Assembly: GCA_012845835.1 (NCBI GenBank) | Contig: JABAKD010000017.1 | Coordinates: 1,044,001-1,108,000 of the forward strand | Direction of reading: 5' to 3' | From: Undaria pinnatifida | Taxonomy: Eukaryota > Sar > Phaeophyceae > Laminariales > Alariaceae | DNA length: 64,000 nt | Part shown: piece after piece, positions 46,801 through 51,520 of the stretch | Layout: every line of letters starts with the position of its first letter | How positions within the stretch are numbered: the first letter of the stretch is position 1 | Notes under the pieces: model-generated | What the model was told of the DNA's origin: nothing | The model's database searches: none | What the model saw: the letters and a program-made list of their open reading frames with translations, nothing else | Program-made: the position numbers and the translations under genes

Positions 46801-47042
46801 CGTCTTCTGCAGCCCAAGACACAGTCCAACCTTACGAATCTAACTTCAACCTGAAAAATCATCTGTACCTCAAACTTGCGCCGGGATTTCATGCCGTACT
46901 GCATGTCTAACTTGAACGTGACAGTCGTACTGCAACGTCAATCTAATCCTTGTACTGCAACTTGAAACTGGTACGTTGATTATAACCTCAGGGCGAACTG
47001 GAGGCGTTGCGGCAGCGTCTGCTGCAACCCAAGACCCAGTGA
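27120..47042 (+). CDS. HAD-superfamily 5'-nucleotidase (NT5DC-type), 14 exons mapped
   Basis: Likely a cytosolic purine-type 5'-nucleotidase (5_nucleotid family) that removes phosphate from nucleoside monophosphates. Exons: 27120-27229, 28227-28410, 29251-29357, 30168-30290, 33557-33651, 36514-36577, 37694-37828, 38044-38160, 38814-38876, 39387-39517, 40110-40185, 41929-42099, 44887-44937, 45560-45640, 46992-47042. That is 15 blocks, of which 27120-27229 is exon 2 if 25489-25960 is exon 1; the last ends in TGA. All junctions agree in phase and nearly all are GT-AG with normal consensus; exon 39387 uses a CCAAAG acceptor. Motifs in order: [12 protein letters not shown], catalytic [11 protein letters not shown] (DxDxT), LIDTLF-like [11 protein letters not shown] motif [12 protein letters not shown], motif III lysine before PSF, motif [16 protein letters not shown], then GWRT and VPELEGE. 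The mapped part codes for about 485 residues, normal for the family. Introns are 0.2-3.3 kb and full of mobile elements. The terminal exon could instead be the copy at 46151. Confidence 0.88.
27342..27520. repeat. CTACGGTAGAGG-bounded repeat
   Basis: It begins CACTACGGTAGAGGTCCCTTTATTGCGCCGGTT and holds several GTGCCGGT and GTAGTGCCGGTTGCC blocks in both orientations. Related sequence lies at 27959-28149. The end is not clear. Confidence 0.4.
27617..27825. mobile_element. hAT-like MITE with perfect 8-bp target duplication
   Basis: The element runs from CACGATTTTTTACGGGTCACGC to ATGAAAAGCCCTG and is flanked on both sides by CAAATTTC (27609-27616 and 27826-27833). The interior is GGGTCGGGTCGGGTCAGG-type repeats on the left and the complementary ACCCGACCCG on the right. 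This copy identifies the whole family as TIR elements with 8-bp duplications, the hAT hallmark. It lies inside the intron before the GFDMDYTLA exon. Confidence 0.85.
27959..28149. mobile_element. Small TIR-like element (CTACGGTAGTG...)
   Basis: The left end CTACGGTAGTGTCTCCCTATA is matched by the reverse complement of TATAGAGGGATCACTGCTGTATAG on the right. The interior has AACCGGCACTACTCCGCATGCTGCCACTATCGGTT, itself a partial palindrome. No coding sequence. Confidence 0.5.
28420..28945. repeat. GGT/GTT trinucleotide array in nucleotidase intron
   Basis: An imperfect (GGT)n/(GTT)n array starts just after the donor at 28411. The long Gly/Val, Leu/Val, Cys and Thr/Asn frames on both strands come from the repeat. 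Confidence 0.95.
28985..29250 (+). repeat. ~100-bp tandem units repeating the exon-3 acceptor
   Basis: Three units each have a TTGATTGGTTGGT..CCAACTC region, then a pyrimidine stretch and an acceptor: CTACAG at 29050, CATGCAG at 29151 and CATGCAG at 29250. Unit 2 also repeats the first bases of the exon (GCAACAT). Only the last is followed by the open exon ILKMDRHRY, so the first two are decayed duplicates of the 3' splice site and exon edge. Confidence 0.75.
29465..29828 (-). mobile_element. tRNA-derived SINE, minus strand, best-preserved promoter
   Basis: On the minus strand the 5' end (about 29820) reads GCCCCGGTGGTCTAGTGGTTAAC, a clear A box (TGGTCTAGTGG). About 40 nt on comes GGTTCTGGGGTTTGATTTCC with a B-box-like GGTTTGATTTC. 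The body has AATTCGATGCGAGAGGGAAGAAA and CGCGATAAACATGAAGGCA; the 3' block is GTGACCCCGGACCTGAGTTACG, and the end is A-rich (AATAAAAAAAAAGGGAAAAAA). It is inserted in the intron before the 30168 exon. Confidence 0.78.
30480..30530 (+). pseudogene. Decayed copy of the 3' edge of exon 30168-30290
   Basis: CTCCGGGCTCGTCATGGATACGGCGAGGA matches the end of the upstream exon and its donor, CAGCGGGCTCGTCATGGACAAGGTGAGGA. The copy lies about 200 bp into the following intron and has lost the GT donor. Confidence 0.7.
30829..31084. mobile_element. 256-bp MITE with ~36-bp TIRs
   Basis: The left TIR TGACGGAGATCCATTGTTAACAGGGGTAAATGCC pairs with the right end GGCATTAAATGACCCCTGTTAGCAATGGACCTCCGTCA. The interior is AT-rich and non-coding. 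The target duplication is not certain (TAA on the left, ATAA on the right). Confidence 0.8.
31512..31562. repeat. Perfect hairpin, 20-bp arms
   Basis: CTATCGTAGTTATCATCCCC (31512-31531), 11-nt loop, exact reverse complement 31543-31562. The outer CTATCGTAG equals the TIR core of the 270-bp MITE family at 40227 and 41528, so it may be a collapsed fold-back copy. Confidence 0.95.
31684..31970. mobile_element. hAT-like GGGTC/CCGATC repeat element
   Basis: The termini CGCGGCTTTTCACGG and CATGAAAAACCCTG match the family. The interior has a (CCGAT)n/(GGATC)n expansion near 31775-31868 instead of pure CCCGA. The flanks (TTTTTCAT and GTTTTATG) agree only partly. Confidence 0.65.
31995..32131. mobile_element. 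MITE, GGTTGACGGC family, copy 1
   Basis: The left end GGGTTGACAGCACTCTTGCCCCTTGACGG is mirrored by CCTTGACGAGTCGAAACTAGGCCGTCAACCGAC on the right, with an internal CCGTCAAG minisatellite and ACTCCACACACTAAAACTAGTATGATAAGTCCAAAGAC. The fuller copy is at 52289-52500; a fragment is near 35155-35210. Confidence 0.7.
32132..33094. other. Intron sequence; nothing recognised
   Basis: Intron between nucleotidase exons at 30290 and 33557. Frames up to 99 codons on both strands overlap and have no motif. The segment 32740-33000 has repeated AGTCGGC/GCCGACT and TTAGTTAG motifs but no clear unit. Confidence 0.4.
33095..33225. repeat. Inverted repeat with 22-bp near-perfect inner arms
   Basis: CCATTCGCTAGTTCGCCTTGTT (about 33131-33152) pairs with AACAAGGCGAGATAGCGAATGG (about 33167-33188). 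Weaker pairing extends outward (CCCCCATTCGTTCTACACAACC with GCTGTGGATGAATGGGTGG). Confidence 0.8.
33876..33927. repeat. 15-bp-arm hairpin containing a tRNA A-box-like sequence
   Basis: TACCACCCACTGAGC pairs with GCTCAGTGGGTAGTA. The right arm reads TAGCTCAGTGGGTAG, which matches a tRNA A box, but no B box or cloverleaf follows, so it is not called a tRNA. Confidence 0.7.
33960..34013 (+). pseudogene. Decayed copy of the 3' edge of exon 33557-33651
   Basis: CACCGTGATGGCGTCATCAAGGGCAGGGTGG...GCCAG|GTAC matches CATCGCGACGGTGTCATCAAGGACAGGGTGG...GCCAG|GTAG at the end of the exon, about 360 bp further into the intron. The donor GT is retained, and a SINE starts directly at it. Confidence 0.8.
34014..34325 (+). 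mobile_element. tRNA-derived SINE, copy 2
   Basis: It has the same head, body and A-rich end as 117-474: CGCCCCTGTGGCGTATCAGGTTATCCTCGAGCCTGGTAT, B-box-like GAGTTCGAGCCC, then GCGAGAGCGTGAGTTAGCAACACTCGATGAAGAATCGACG and CCACGGCTTGTCCAGAAGCTGG. It ends in an A12 tract. Confidence 0.8.
35275..36475. repeat. 1.2-kb CCAAC/ACAAC satellite inside an intron
   Basis: (CCAAC)n for about 100 bp, then (ACAAC)n to about 36450 with rare variants, ending in (GATCC)n. A variant block ...CCAACACAGCACAAC...AACGCAACGCAAC...ACACCACAATAC occurs at 35370-35455 and again at 35930-36015, showing an internal ~560-bp duplication. The 400-plus-codon frames on both strands (NTTQH; VVLCC) are artefacts. The array sits between nucleotidase exons 33651 and 36514. 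Confidence 0.98.
36650..36910. repeat. GGT/GTT microsatellite in nucleotidase intron
   Basis: Imperfect trinucleotide array starting about 75 bp after the donor at 36578. Confidence 0.9.
37005..37690 (+). pseudogene. Three tandem decayed copies of the motif-II exon (37694)
   Basis: Copies start near 37012, 37283 and 37450. Each aligns with GTGTTTCTGCTGACCAACAGTTTATGGGACTACACGCACGTCGTGATG and with TGCGGTAACGCTAAGAAGGAGGAC of the working exon, and each is followed by GACTAGACAGCAG...AATACGTTCTTGCG. Copy 1 has a frame-changing difference and TGA. Copy 2 (37283-37430) still reads FLLTNSLW...[11 protein letters not shown] in frame but has TTAAG instead of TTAG at its acceptor. Copy 3 is strongly diverged. 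Spacing is about 270, 167 and 244 bp. Confidence 0.88.
38570..38700 (+). pseudogene. Decayed copy of acceptor and start of exon 38814
   Basis: CCTCCAG|GTATTCCAGGGAGGCAAGC matches TTTCCAG|GTGTTCCAGGGAGGCAACT at 38805-38832. The upstream 100 bp (CATTTTTTCGTTTTTGGTTTTCCGTTCC...ACTGGTCGG) is also repeated, so the unit of about 150 bp includes the pyrimidine tract. Confidence 0.85.
39100..39375. repeat. CTGT and CAC microsatellites in nucleotidase intron
   Basis: (CTGT)n near 39098-39118 and 39292-39365 flank a (CACCAC)n array at 39119-39243, close to the acceptor of the GDHMFADIL exon. Confidence 0.95.
39840..40075. repeat. CAA/CCA/CCG microsatellite in nucleotidase intron
   Basis: Imperfect CAACAA-CCACCA array ending about 35 bp before the acceptor at 40109. 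Confidence 0.93.
40227..40494. mobile_element. ~270-bp MITE (GCGTGCTACGATAGAGGTGCACC TIR), copy 1
   Basis: The left end GACGCGTGCTACGATGGGGGTGCACC pairs with the right end GGTACCTCTCTCGTAGCATGCGTC. The interior has GGGAGCTTAAGA, TTTTTTGGAGAAAAA and CCGACGATTTTGGGTTAAG, shared with copy 2. Non-coding; lies in the intron after exon 40110-40185. Confidence 0.82.
41336..41490 (-). mobile_element. MITE fragment, inverted relative to 43600-43775
   Basis: The reverse complement contains CCCCTTTTGGGGACAAAACTACTTGGAAATGGTATAGAGAGGGGTTTGGGAGCTCTAAAGG, aligning with 43630-43700. It appears to be an arm of the same TIR family as 40227. Confidence 0.55.
41528..41815. mobile_element. ~285-bp MITE, same family, copy 2
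   Basis: The left end GCCGCGTGCTACAATAGAGGAGCACC and the right end GGTACCTCTATCGTAGCACGCGTC are inverted repeats. The internal order is as in copy 1 (GGGAGCTTAAGACATG, TTTGGAGAAAAATAA, TTCCGACGATTGTGGATTAAGG). It ends about 110 bp before the acceptor at 41928. Confidence 0.85.
42123..42370 (+). mobile_element. TA-flanked MITE (GGGGTCCCCCAGTAAGGCGGT family), copy 2
   Basis: It starts TA-CAGCAGGGGGTCCCCCAGTTAGACGGT about 25 bp after the donor at 42100. It contains GACCGCCTTTTGGGGGGAAGCCGCCTTA and ACCGCCTTATTGAGGGACCTCTA, the inverted counterpart of the left end. Confidence 0.68.
42722..42996. mobile_element. hAT-like CCCGA-repeat element in nucleotidase intron
   Basis: CAGGGCGTTTCATGACCCG to CCCGTGAAAAGCCCTG. 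The flanking octamers GTTTTATC and GTTTTCTG match at 6 of 8. The right half is a pure (CCCGA)n/(CCCAA)n array. Confidence 0.72.
43110..43440. repeat. Dispersed repeat with GAGCTCCTCAyGTxAGGAGCTCAG hairpin, copy 1
   Basis: GCTTGGTCGGGATGTGCGAACGAATGCCTTCCAAGTAA, TTGAGTTCCTCATGTGAGGACCTCAG and CACCCC...CTACCGTGGGATGGTTCTGAGG match the copies at 50390-50790 and 60930-61130. The central hairpin is kept although its sequence differs. Confidence 0.72.
43600..43775 (+). mobile_element. MITE fragment ending CCACCTCTATCGTAGAC
   Basis: It carries TTTGGGGGCTCTAAAGGGGTCACGAAGCCCCGTCATTCGG and ends GCGCCACCTCTATCGTAGAC, the right TIR of the 270-bp family. The left part (43530-43600) is AT-rich. Confidence 0.6.
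43802..44560. mobile_element. 759-bp TIR element (CTAAGGCCATTTCTTATACAGT)
   Basis: The left end CTAAGGCCATTTCTTATACAGTGAGATTTGTCAGTCGAAAACGGCC is matched by the reverse complement of the right end GGCCGTTTTCGACTGGCGGAATCCGACTGTGTAAGAAATGGCCTCAG. Repeated AGTCGAAAA subterminal blocks occur at both ends. A minus-strand frame runs across the middle but has no known domain. A fragment is at 22485-22590. Confidence 0.8.
45281..45517. mobile_element. hAT-like CCCGA/CCGAG-repeat element
   Basis: CAGGGTTTTTCATGGGTCGG to CCCGTGAAAAGCCGTG; the interior has GACCCG and (CCGAG)n blocks. It ends 42 bp before the acceptor of exon 45560-45640. The flanking octamers do not match well. Confidence 0.62.
45690..45780. 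repeat. AT-rich TACTATA microsatellite
   Basis: (ATACTATA)n-like repeats in the intron before the terminal exon. Confidence 0.85.
46141..46830 (+). pseudogene. Four tandem copies of the nucleotidase terminal exon
   Basis: Exon-like copies start at 46151, 46411, 46581 and about 46776; the intact terminal exon is 46992-47042. Each has CCTCAG|GGCGAACTGGAGGCGTTGCGGCAGCGTCTTCTGCAGCCCAAGACTCAG-type sequence, preceded by AACTTCAACTTCAACTTGAAC. The 46151 copy has a good acceptor and an open frame (start [16 protein letters not shown]) that runs on 23 codons past the normal end, so it could be used instead. The 46411 and 46581 copies are diverged but open; the fourth has lost its AG. Confidence 0.85.
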
Positions 47043-47680
47043 GAGGCTTGAGTGTGCCGGGGCGAAGTTCAGCATGGATTGTGCTGACTGATTGCCCAGC
47101 ACTAGACGAGTTAGTTGCTGTTGGTTGTGCGTAGGTCTGCGCAACGCTGACATGCGGACGATTCGTCTGCCGAACCTGCGACACTGTTGTTGTTTTTGTT
47201 ATGCGTTGGGGTGGGGCGGAGCGGGGCGGGGTGGCGATAATACCGCCTCCCAAGGCATGGCTGAAGTTCTCACCCTAAAGTTGAAGTTGAAGTTGGGGTT
47301 GAACTTGGAGCAAGTTGAAGACGACGCTGGGGTTGAATTTCGAGTTGAAGCTCGACTTTGTTATGGAGTTGAATTTGAAATGAGTTGAAGAGAACTCGCG
47401 GTCTATTTTGGAGATGACCATGAATTTTATTGTAGAGCTTGGGGCAAGTTGAAAATGAACTTGGGGTTTAATTTGGAGTTCAAGTTGAAGCTGGAGTTGG
47501 AGAGCGAAAAACTGCGTAGTAGGTACTTCACTGGAATACGGAGTGACTTGCGTTTTGTTGTATATTATTAATGGCATGCTAGTAATACTTGTACTTCGGG
47601 GAGGCGAGCTCGGCCTTATTTATTTCCACCCGTTCTCGCCAGCGTGAAACTACTGGTGCTGGACACTTACCAGGCAACCA
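47043..47680. other. 3' flank of the nucleotidase gene with GAAGTT repeats
   Basis: 47260-47520 holds AAGTTGAAGTTGGGGTTGAACTTGGAG repeats, the reverse complement of the AACTTCAACTTCAAC blocks in the preceding intron. No other gene is seen. No clear polyadenylation signal was picked out. Confidence 0.5.
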
Positions 47681-49010
47681 ATTGTATTGGCCGTAGGGTG
47701 CTAAACAGCTGATTAATTAGCGCTTTTAAGAACAGCATGCAATACCCCACACTTAACTCCACGCAGTATCCTCCATTTTTTTTTTTTAGGCGCAGTTAGT
47801 TCTGAAGGGGTTCATTAATTTGGCCGTGGGGCACCAAAGAGCTAGCCACTCAGATCGGACGTGGGGCATCCAATAGCCGACCGATCATCATGGCCGTGTG
47901 GCACCAAACAGTCGACTGGTCAATGGTATTGGCCGTAGGGTATACCAACCGACTACAACTCACGCTTTTAAAAACGGCGTAAATTATGAATATCCCACAT
48001 CAAATCCAAGTATTTTCCCCAAAAATTGAGGGCGCAGCTAGTTCTAAAGGAGGTAGTAAACTTGGCCGTGTGGCATCAAACAGCCGACCAATCGTATAGG
48101 CCATAGGGCATTAAACAGCCGACAAATCAGTGCTATCGAGCACAGCATAATGTATCCAACACAAAATCCAAGTACTTTCCCCCCCAAAAATGAGGGCGCG
48201 TAGTTAGAGCAGGGGTCCGCCAGAAAGGCGGTCAGAATCGCTTGGCGGTCAAAATCGCTTGGCGCGCCTGGGGAAAATCACTCACAGTGCCTGGAATGAC
48301 TAAATGGCGGCTTCCCATATTAAGGCGGTCAAGTCGGGGGACCTGTAGTTTTCAAGGGGATACTTAACTTGGCCTTGGGCATAACACAGCTGAGAGCTGG
48401 CCAATAATCTTGTAGTCGCCTTGTCACATTCCCTCTCGAACAGAGACAGAAACCGCAGCTGCGCTCACACGGCAAGGTACTGGGAGAGAACAACCGTAAA
48501 TATACACTAATTCCAACTAGTTTTTAAAGAAAAAACGAGGGTGCAGGTCAAGAGGGGGTCAAACGCATTTTCATTGTACCAGGTACTTGTTTATTTGTTT
48601 ATTTTGTTTATTTTTATATCGCTTTTTGGCACCAAACAACCGACCACTCATCTTGGCCGTCGAGGCATTAAAAAAAAACCCAAACAACTTAATCATCTTG
48701 GCTGTGGGGCATCACACATTCGACCAATCATCTTGGCCGTGGGGCATCAAACAGCCAATCAACCATCTCAGCCGCCTTGGCACACTCCGTCTCGAGCAAC
48801 GACAGTTGCACTGACTGAAAGCCACGAAGAGAGAACAACAGTACCAGTACCCCTGCCGGCTGCAGCCTAGGCAGCCGTGGGGCATCAATAACAGCCGCCG
48901 ACCATTTATCTTGGCCGTTGGGATTCAAAACAGCCAACCAGTCATGTTGGCCGGGGGGAATCAAACAGGCGACCAACCATCTTAGCCGCCTTGTCACACT
49001 CTCTCTCGAA
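47681..49010. repeat. Array of ~35-45-bp units (TTGGCCGTGGGGCATCAAACAGCCGACCAATCATC)
   Basis: About fifteen degenerate units recur, interrupted by AT-rich blocks and by the MITE at 48207-48345. At three places (about 48430-48475, 48775-48830, 48985-49025) minus-strand sequence reads LFERECDKAA or LLETECAKAAEMV, as if an exon edge had been copied along with the array. Confidence 0.78.
48207..48345 (-). mobile_element. TA-flanked MITE, minus copy
   Basis: It runs TA|GAGCAGGGGTCCGCCAGAAAGGCGGTC ... AAGGCGGTCAAGTCGGGGGACCTG|TA, with TA on both sides. This is the most compact copy, with no expanded minisatellite. Confidence 0.72.
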
Positions 49011-49030
49011 CAAAGACGCCCCGACCACCC
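48430..49030 (-). pseudogene. Repeated exon-like edge (LFERECDKAA...)
   Basis: On the minus strand three copies of a short coding-like stretch are seen near 49000, 48800 and 48450. The last is preceded by a good acceptor (GTGAGCGCAG) and reads LRFLSLFERECDKAT. The rest of the gene was not found; it could belong to the minus-strand gene at 51.5-55.6 kb. Confidence 0.4.
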
Positions 49031-49249
49031 CATCCGTCCACCATCCCCCCCCCGCTTCCCCCCGTGGAAACGCCTCGCAGGGACCCTCGAAACCCCCTGT
49101 TTTTGCTTCGTTGTCGTCGCGTCCTGGAAGGCGATTAATCCACGCCTCGCCCTCCGACCCTTGCGCGAGCAGCATCGCTGAACAACAGGGGGGGGGAGGG
49201 TAAACCGGTAAAAGGACGGGGAAATACGCCATTACTAAAACACGTTTTT

Positions 49250-49610
49250 AGTGTATTTCAGGAGAAGACAAGCGCTGCAAAGGGAAAGGATGTCATGCAA
49301 TAGAAGACCCGTTAACCCTATCGTGGACACAGTTCCCCGAAACAAGGGTGCATGCAAGGCACGACGCATGCCGCGATTTGTTTCTTTTTTCTTTGTTTCG
49401 TTTTGTTTTGTTTCGTTTTTCCCATCCCATTTATTATCCTCGCGCTACTCTCGCGCTCCCTCCCCCAGCAGAGCAACTCAGATCCGGGGTCACATAGCGG
49501 GCCCTCCTCTCCCCCCCCGACTACGGAACGTGCCTTCATTTTTTATCGCGAGAAGAATTCAGCAGTTTCTTCCCTCGCCGACTGGCGCCGCGATACAGAG
49601 GTAACACTTT
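49250..49610 (-). mobile_element. SINE-like copy, minus strand
   Basis: On the minus strand: CGGCGAGGGAAGAAACTGCTGAATTCTTCTCGCGATAAAAAATGAAGGCACG, then GTGACCCCGGATCTGAGTTGC and an A-rich end (AAAACGAAACAAAACAAAACGAAAC). Body and 3' block are shared with 29465-29828; the tRNA-like head is unclear. Confidence 0.6.
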
Positions 49611-49934
49611 TTTACGTGGGGAGCTGTTTTTTTTTTTTTTTTTTTTGATGACGGGGCGTCCCCTTATCCCAAAGCTCGTCGGATTTTCACGTTTAAAAAC
49701 AAACACAATAATTCATTGTTTGCTTGCAGTAGACCATTCCTTTGCTCCTCGGGTACATAGCACTTTCAGTTCCCCCCAAAAACAAGCTTTGGGAGAGGTG
49801 TGGAACTCCCTTCTCAAGCGAGGAAGTAACCCCAGAAAAAAAAATGGCACATCTCTTGTGCACCGAGTCATCCCACGATATAGGGTTTATACATTTTTTT
49901 TGTATTTATATTTTTTATATTTTTCTGGCGGAGG

Positions 49935-50330
49935 CATGGATTGCTCTAGCTATGATATATGCGTGTACCACTTTTGCTTTGCTTGTGTGCATTTTTCCTG
50001 GGGTATTCCTCCACTCCAGACTGACTAGAGGCTGTCCGGTGACCACGGGCTTGGTTATGCGACTTACTGTGAGAACAACAACAACAACAACAACAACCAC
50101 AACAGTAACAACAACAACAACAGCACCAACAACAACCGCAACAACATCAGCAGCAACAACATCAGCAACAACATAAACCACAACAACAGCAACAATAACA
50201 ACAACAACCACGACAACAACGAAAGCACCAAAAACAACAAAAGCACCAAAAACAACAACAACAACAACCAAAGCACCAAAAACAACAACAACAGCAACAA
50301 CAACCACAACAACAAAAAACAGGGGTTGCA
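49935..50330 (+). mobile_element. AAC-tailed retroposon-like repeat, copy 1
   Basis: ATGATATATGCGTGTACCACTTTTGCTTTGCTTGTG, TTTTTCCTGGGGTATTCCTCCA and GTGACCACGGGCTTGGTTATGCGACTTACTGTGAGAACAACAAC are shared in the same order with 59350-59530. Both end in an (AAC)n array, here about 240 bp long. GTGACCACGG-CTTG is also a block of the SINE 3' end. Confidence 0.7.
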
Positions 50331-50389
50331 TTTTTGGGGGCAAACGTTTCTGACCTTCTTAGCTTAGGAGTGTATTTGGTTTGAGACTA

Positions 50390-50790
50390 CATACTGTAGC
50401 GCATAGCACTATCGGTTGGGATGCACGAACGAACGTATTCGAGGTCACGTTCCGGGTGCTTGAAATATTGAGCTCCTCACGTCAGGAGCTCAGAAATTTC
50501 TTAGAATCTGATGCACCCCCCTAGCGCGGGGCTCAGGAATTTCTTAGAATCTGCTGCATCCCCCTAGCGCGGGGCTCAGAAACTTCTTAGAATCTGCTGC
50601 ACCCTCCTAAGCGTGGGGCTCAGAAATGTCTTAGAATCTGCTGCACCGGGCTCAGAAACTTCTTAGAACCTGCTGCACCCCCCTAAGCGTGGGGCTCAGA
50701 AATGTCTTAGAATATGCTGCACCCCCCTAGCAAGGGTCTCAGCAACTTCTTGGTATCTGCTGCACCGCCCTAGCGTGGGATGGCTCGAGG
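50390..50790. repeat. Dispersed hairpin repeat, copy 2, with ~46-bp tandem array
   Basis: It begins like the 43.1-kb copy (GGTTGGGATGCACGAACGAACGTATTCGAGGTCACG) with hairpin GAGCTCCTCACGTCAGGAGCTC. The tail unit GGGGCTCAGAAAYTTCTTAGAATCTGCTGCACCCCCCTAGCG is then amplified about six times before the end TAGCGTGGGATGGCTCG. Confidence 0.85.
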
Positions 50791-51520
50791 AGCCTTATAA
50801 GAGGAAAGGAAACCCTTTTGACGTAGTGCGGCTAAGCTTCAACCATCTTGAGACCATGATGGTTTAAACCATGTTGCGACTCACCCATGGCTTGAGACAA
50901 GTCGGCCAGACAGGCTCCCGCCTCTGGATGGGGGCCGTCTCCGAGATACAGCAGTTGAGTCTGGTCACAACAGAAACAACGAAACAAAGAGTACATAAAA
51001 ACGAAAACAGCGGATTAAGATGAGTGGGTATTGCAGCTGTAAAACAAGCACAAGAAGAAAATGTACAACAAAAACTCGGCAAAAGAGAGGAGTGAGCCGA
51101 AGGATAAAAAAACACAAGCACTTGGAAAAAGGAGGGAAGGAGAAAACCCCGAAGCCAAAAAAAAAAAGAAAAAGGCAGCTGACACGAAAAATAAAATATC
51201 AGCAGACACACGAACAAATGAACAAAACGAAAACAAGAGATACTAGCAAAAACAACACATCTACACCACGACGAACACAGCAAAAACTCAAACACGATAA
51301 AAGTCGCCGCGGGGGTGCCTAGCGTGGTGAGGGTAGAGCAGGGCGATACAAGTATACTGCTGTTGTGCACTGTTGAGCCAACGGGCAGGCAAAATACCAT
51401 AAGAAAACAAACCGTTGCCGCTCAAACAAAAAAACTGCCCCAAACATATAGCAGCCCAGCGGCAGAGAGCTACAAAACACTCCGAGTTATACCTAAAACC
51501 GGCTGTTTCGCCACTCAATC

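Noticed and set aside
50470-50770. CRISPR-like or regulatory direct repeats
   Set aside because: It is a ~46-bp tandem amplification of the tail of a dispersed repeat, without spacers.
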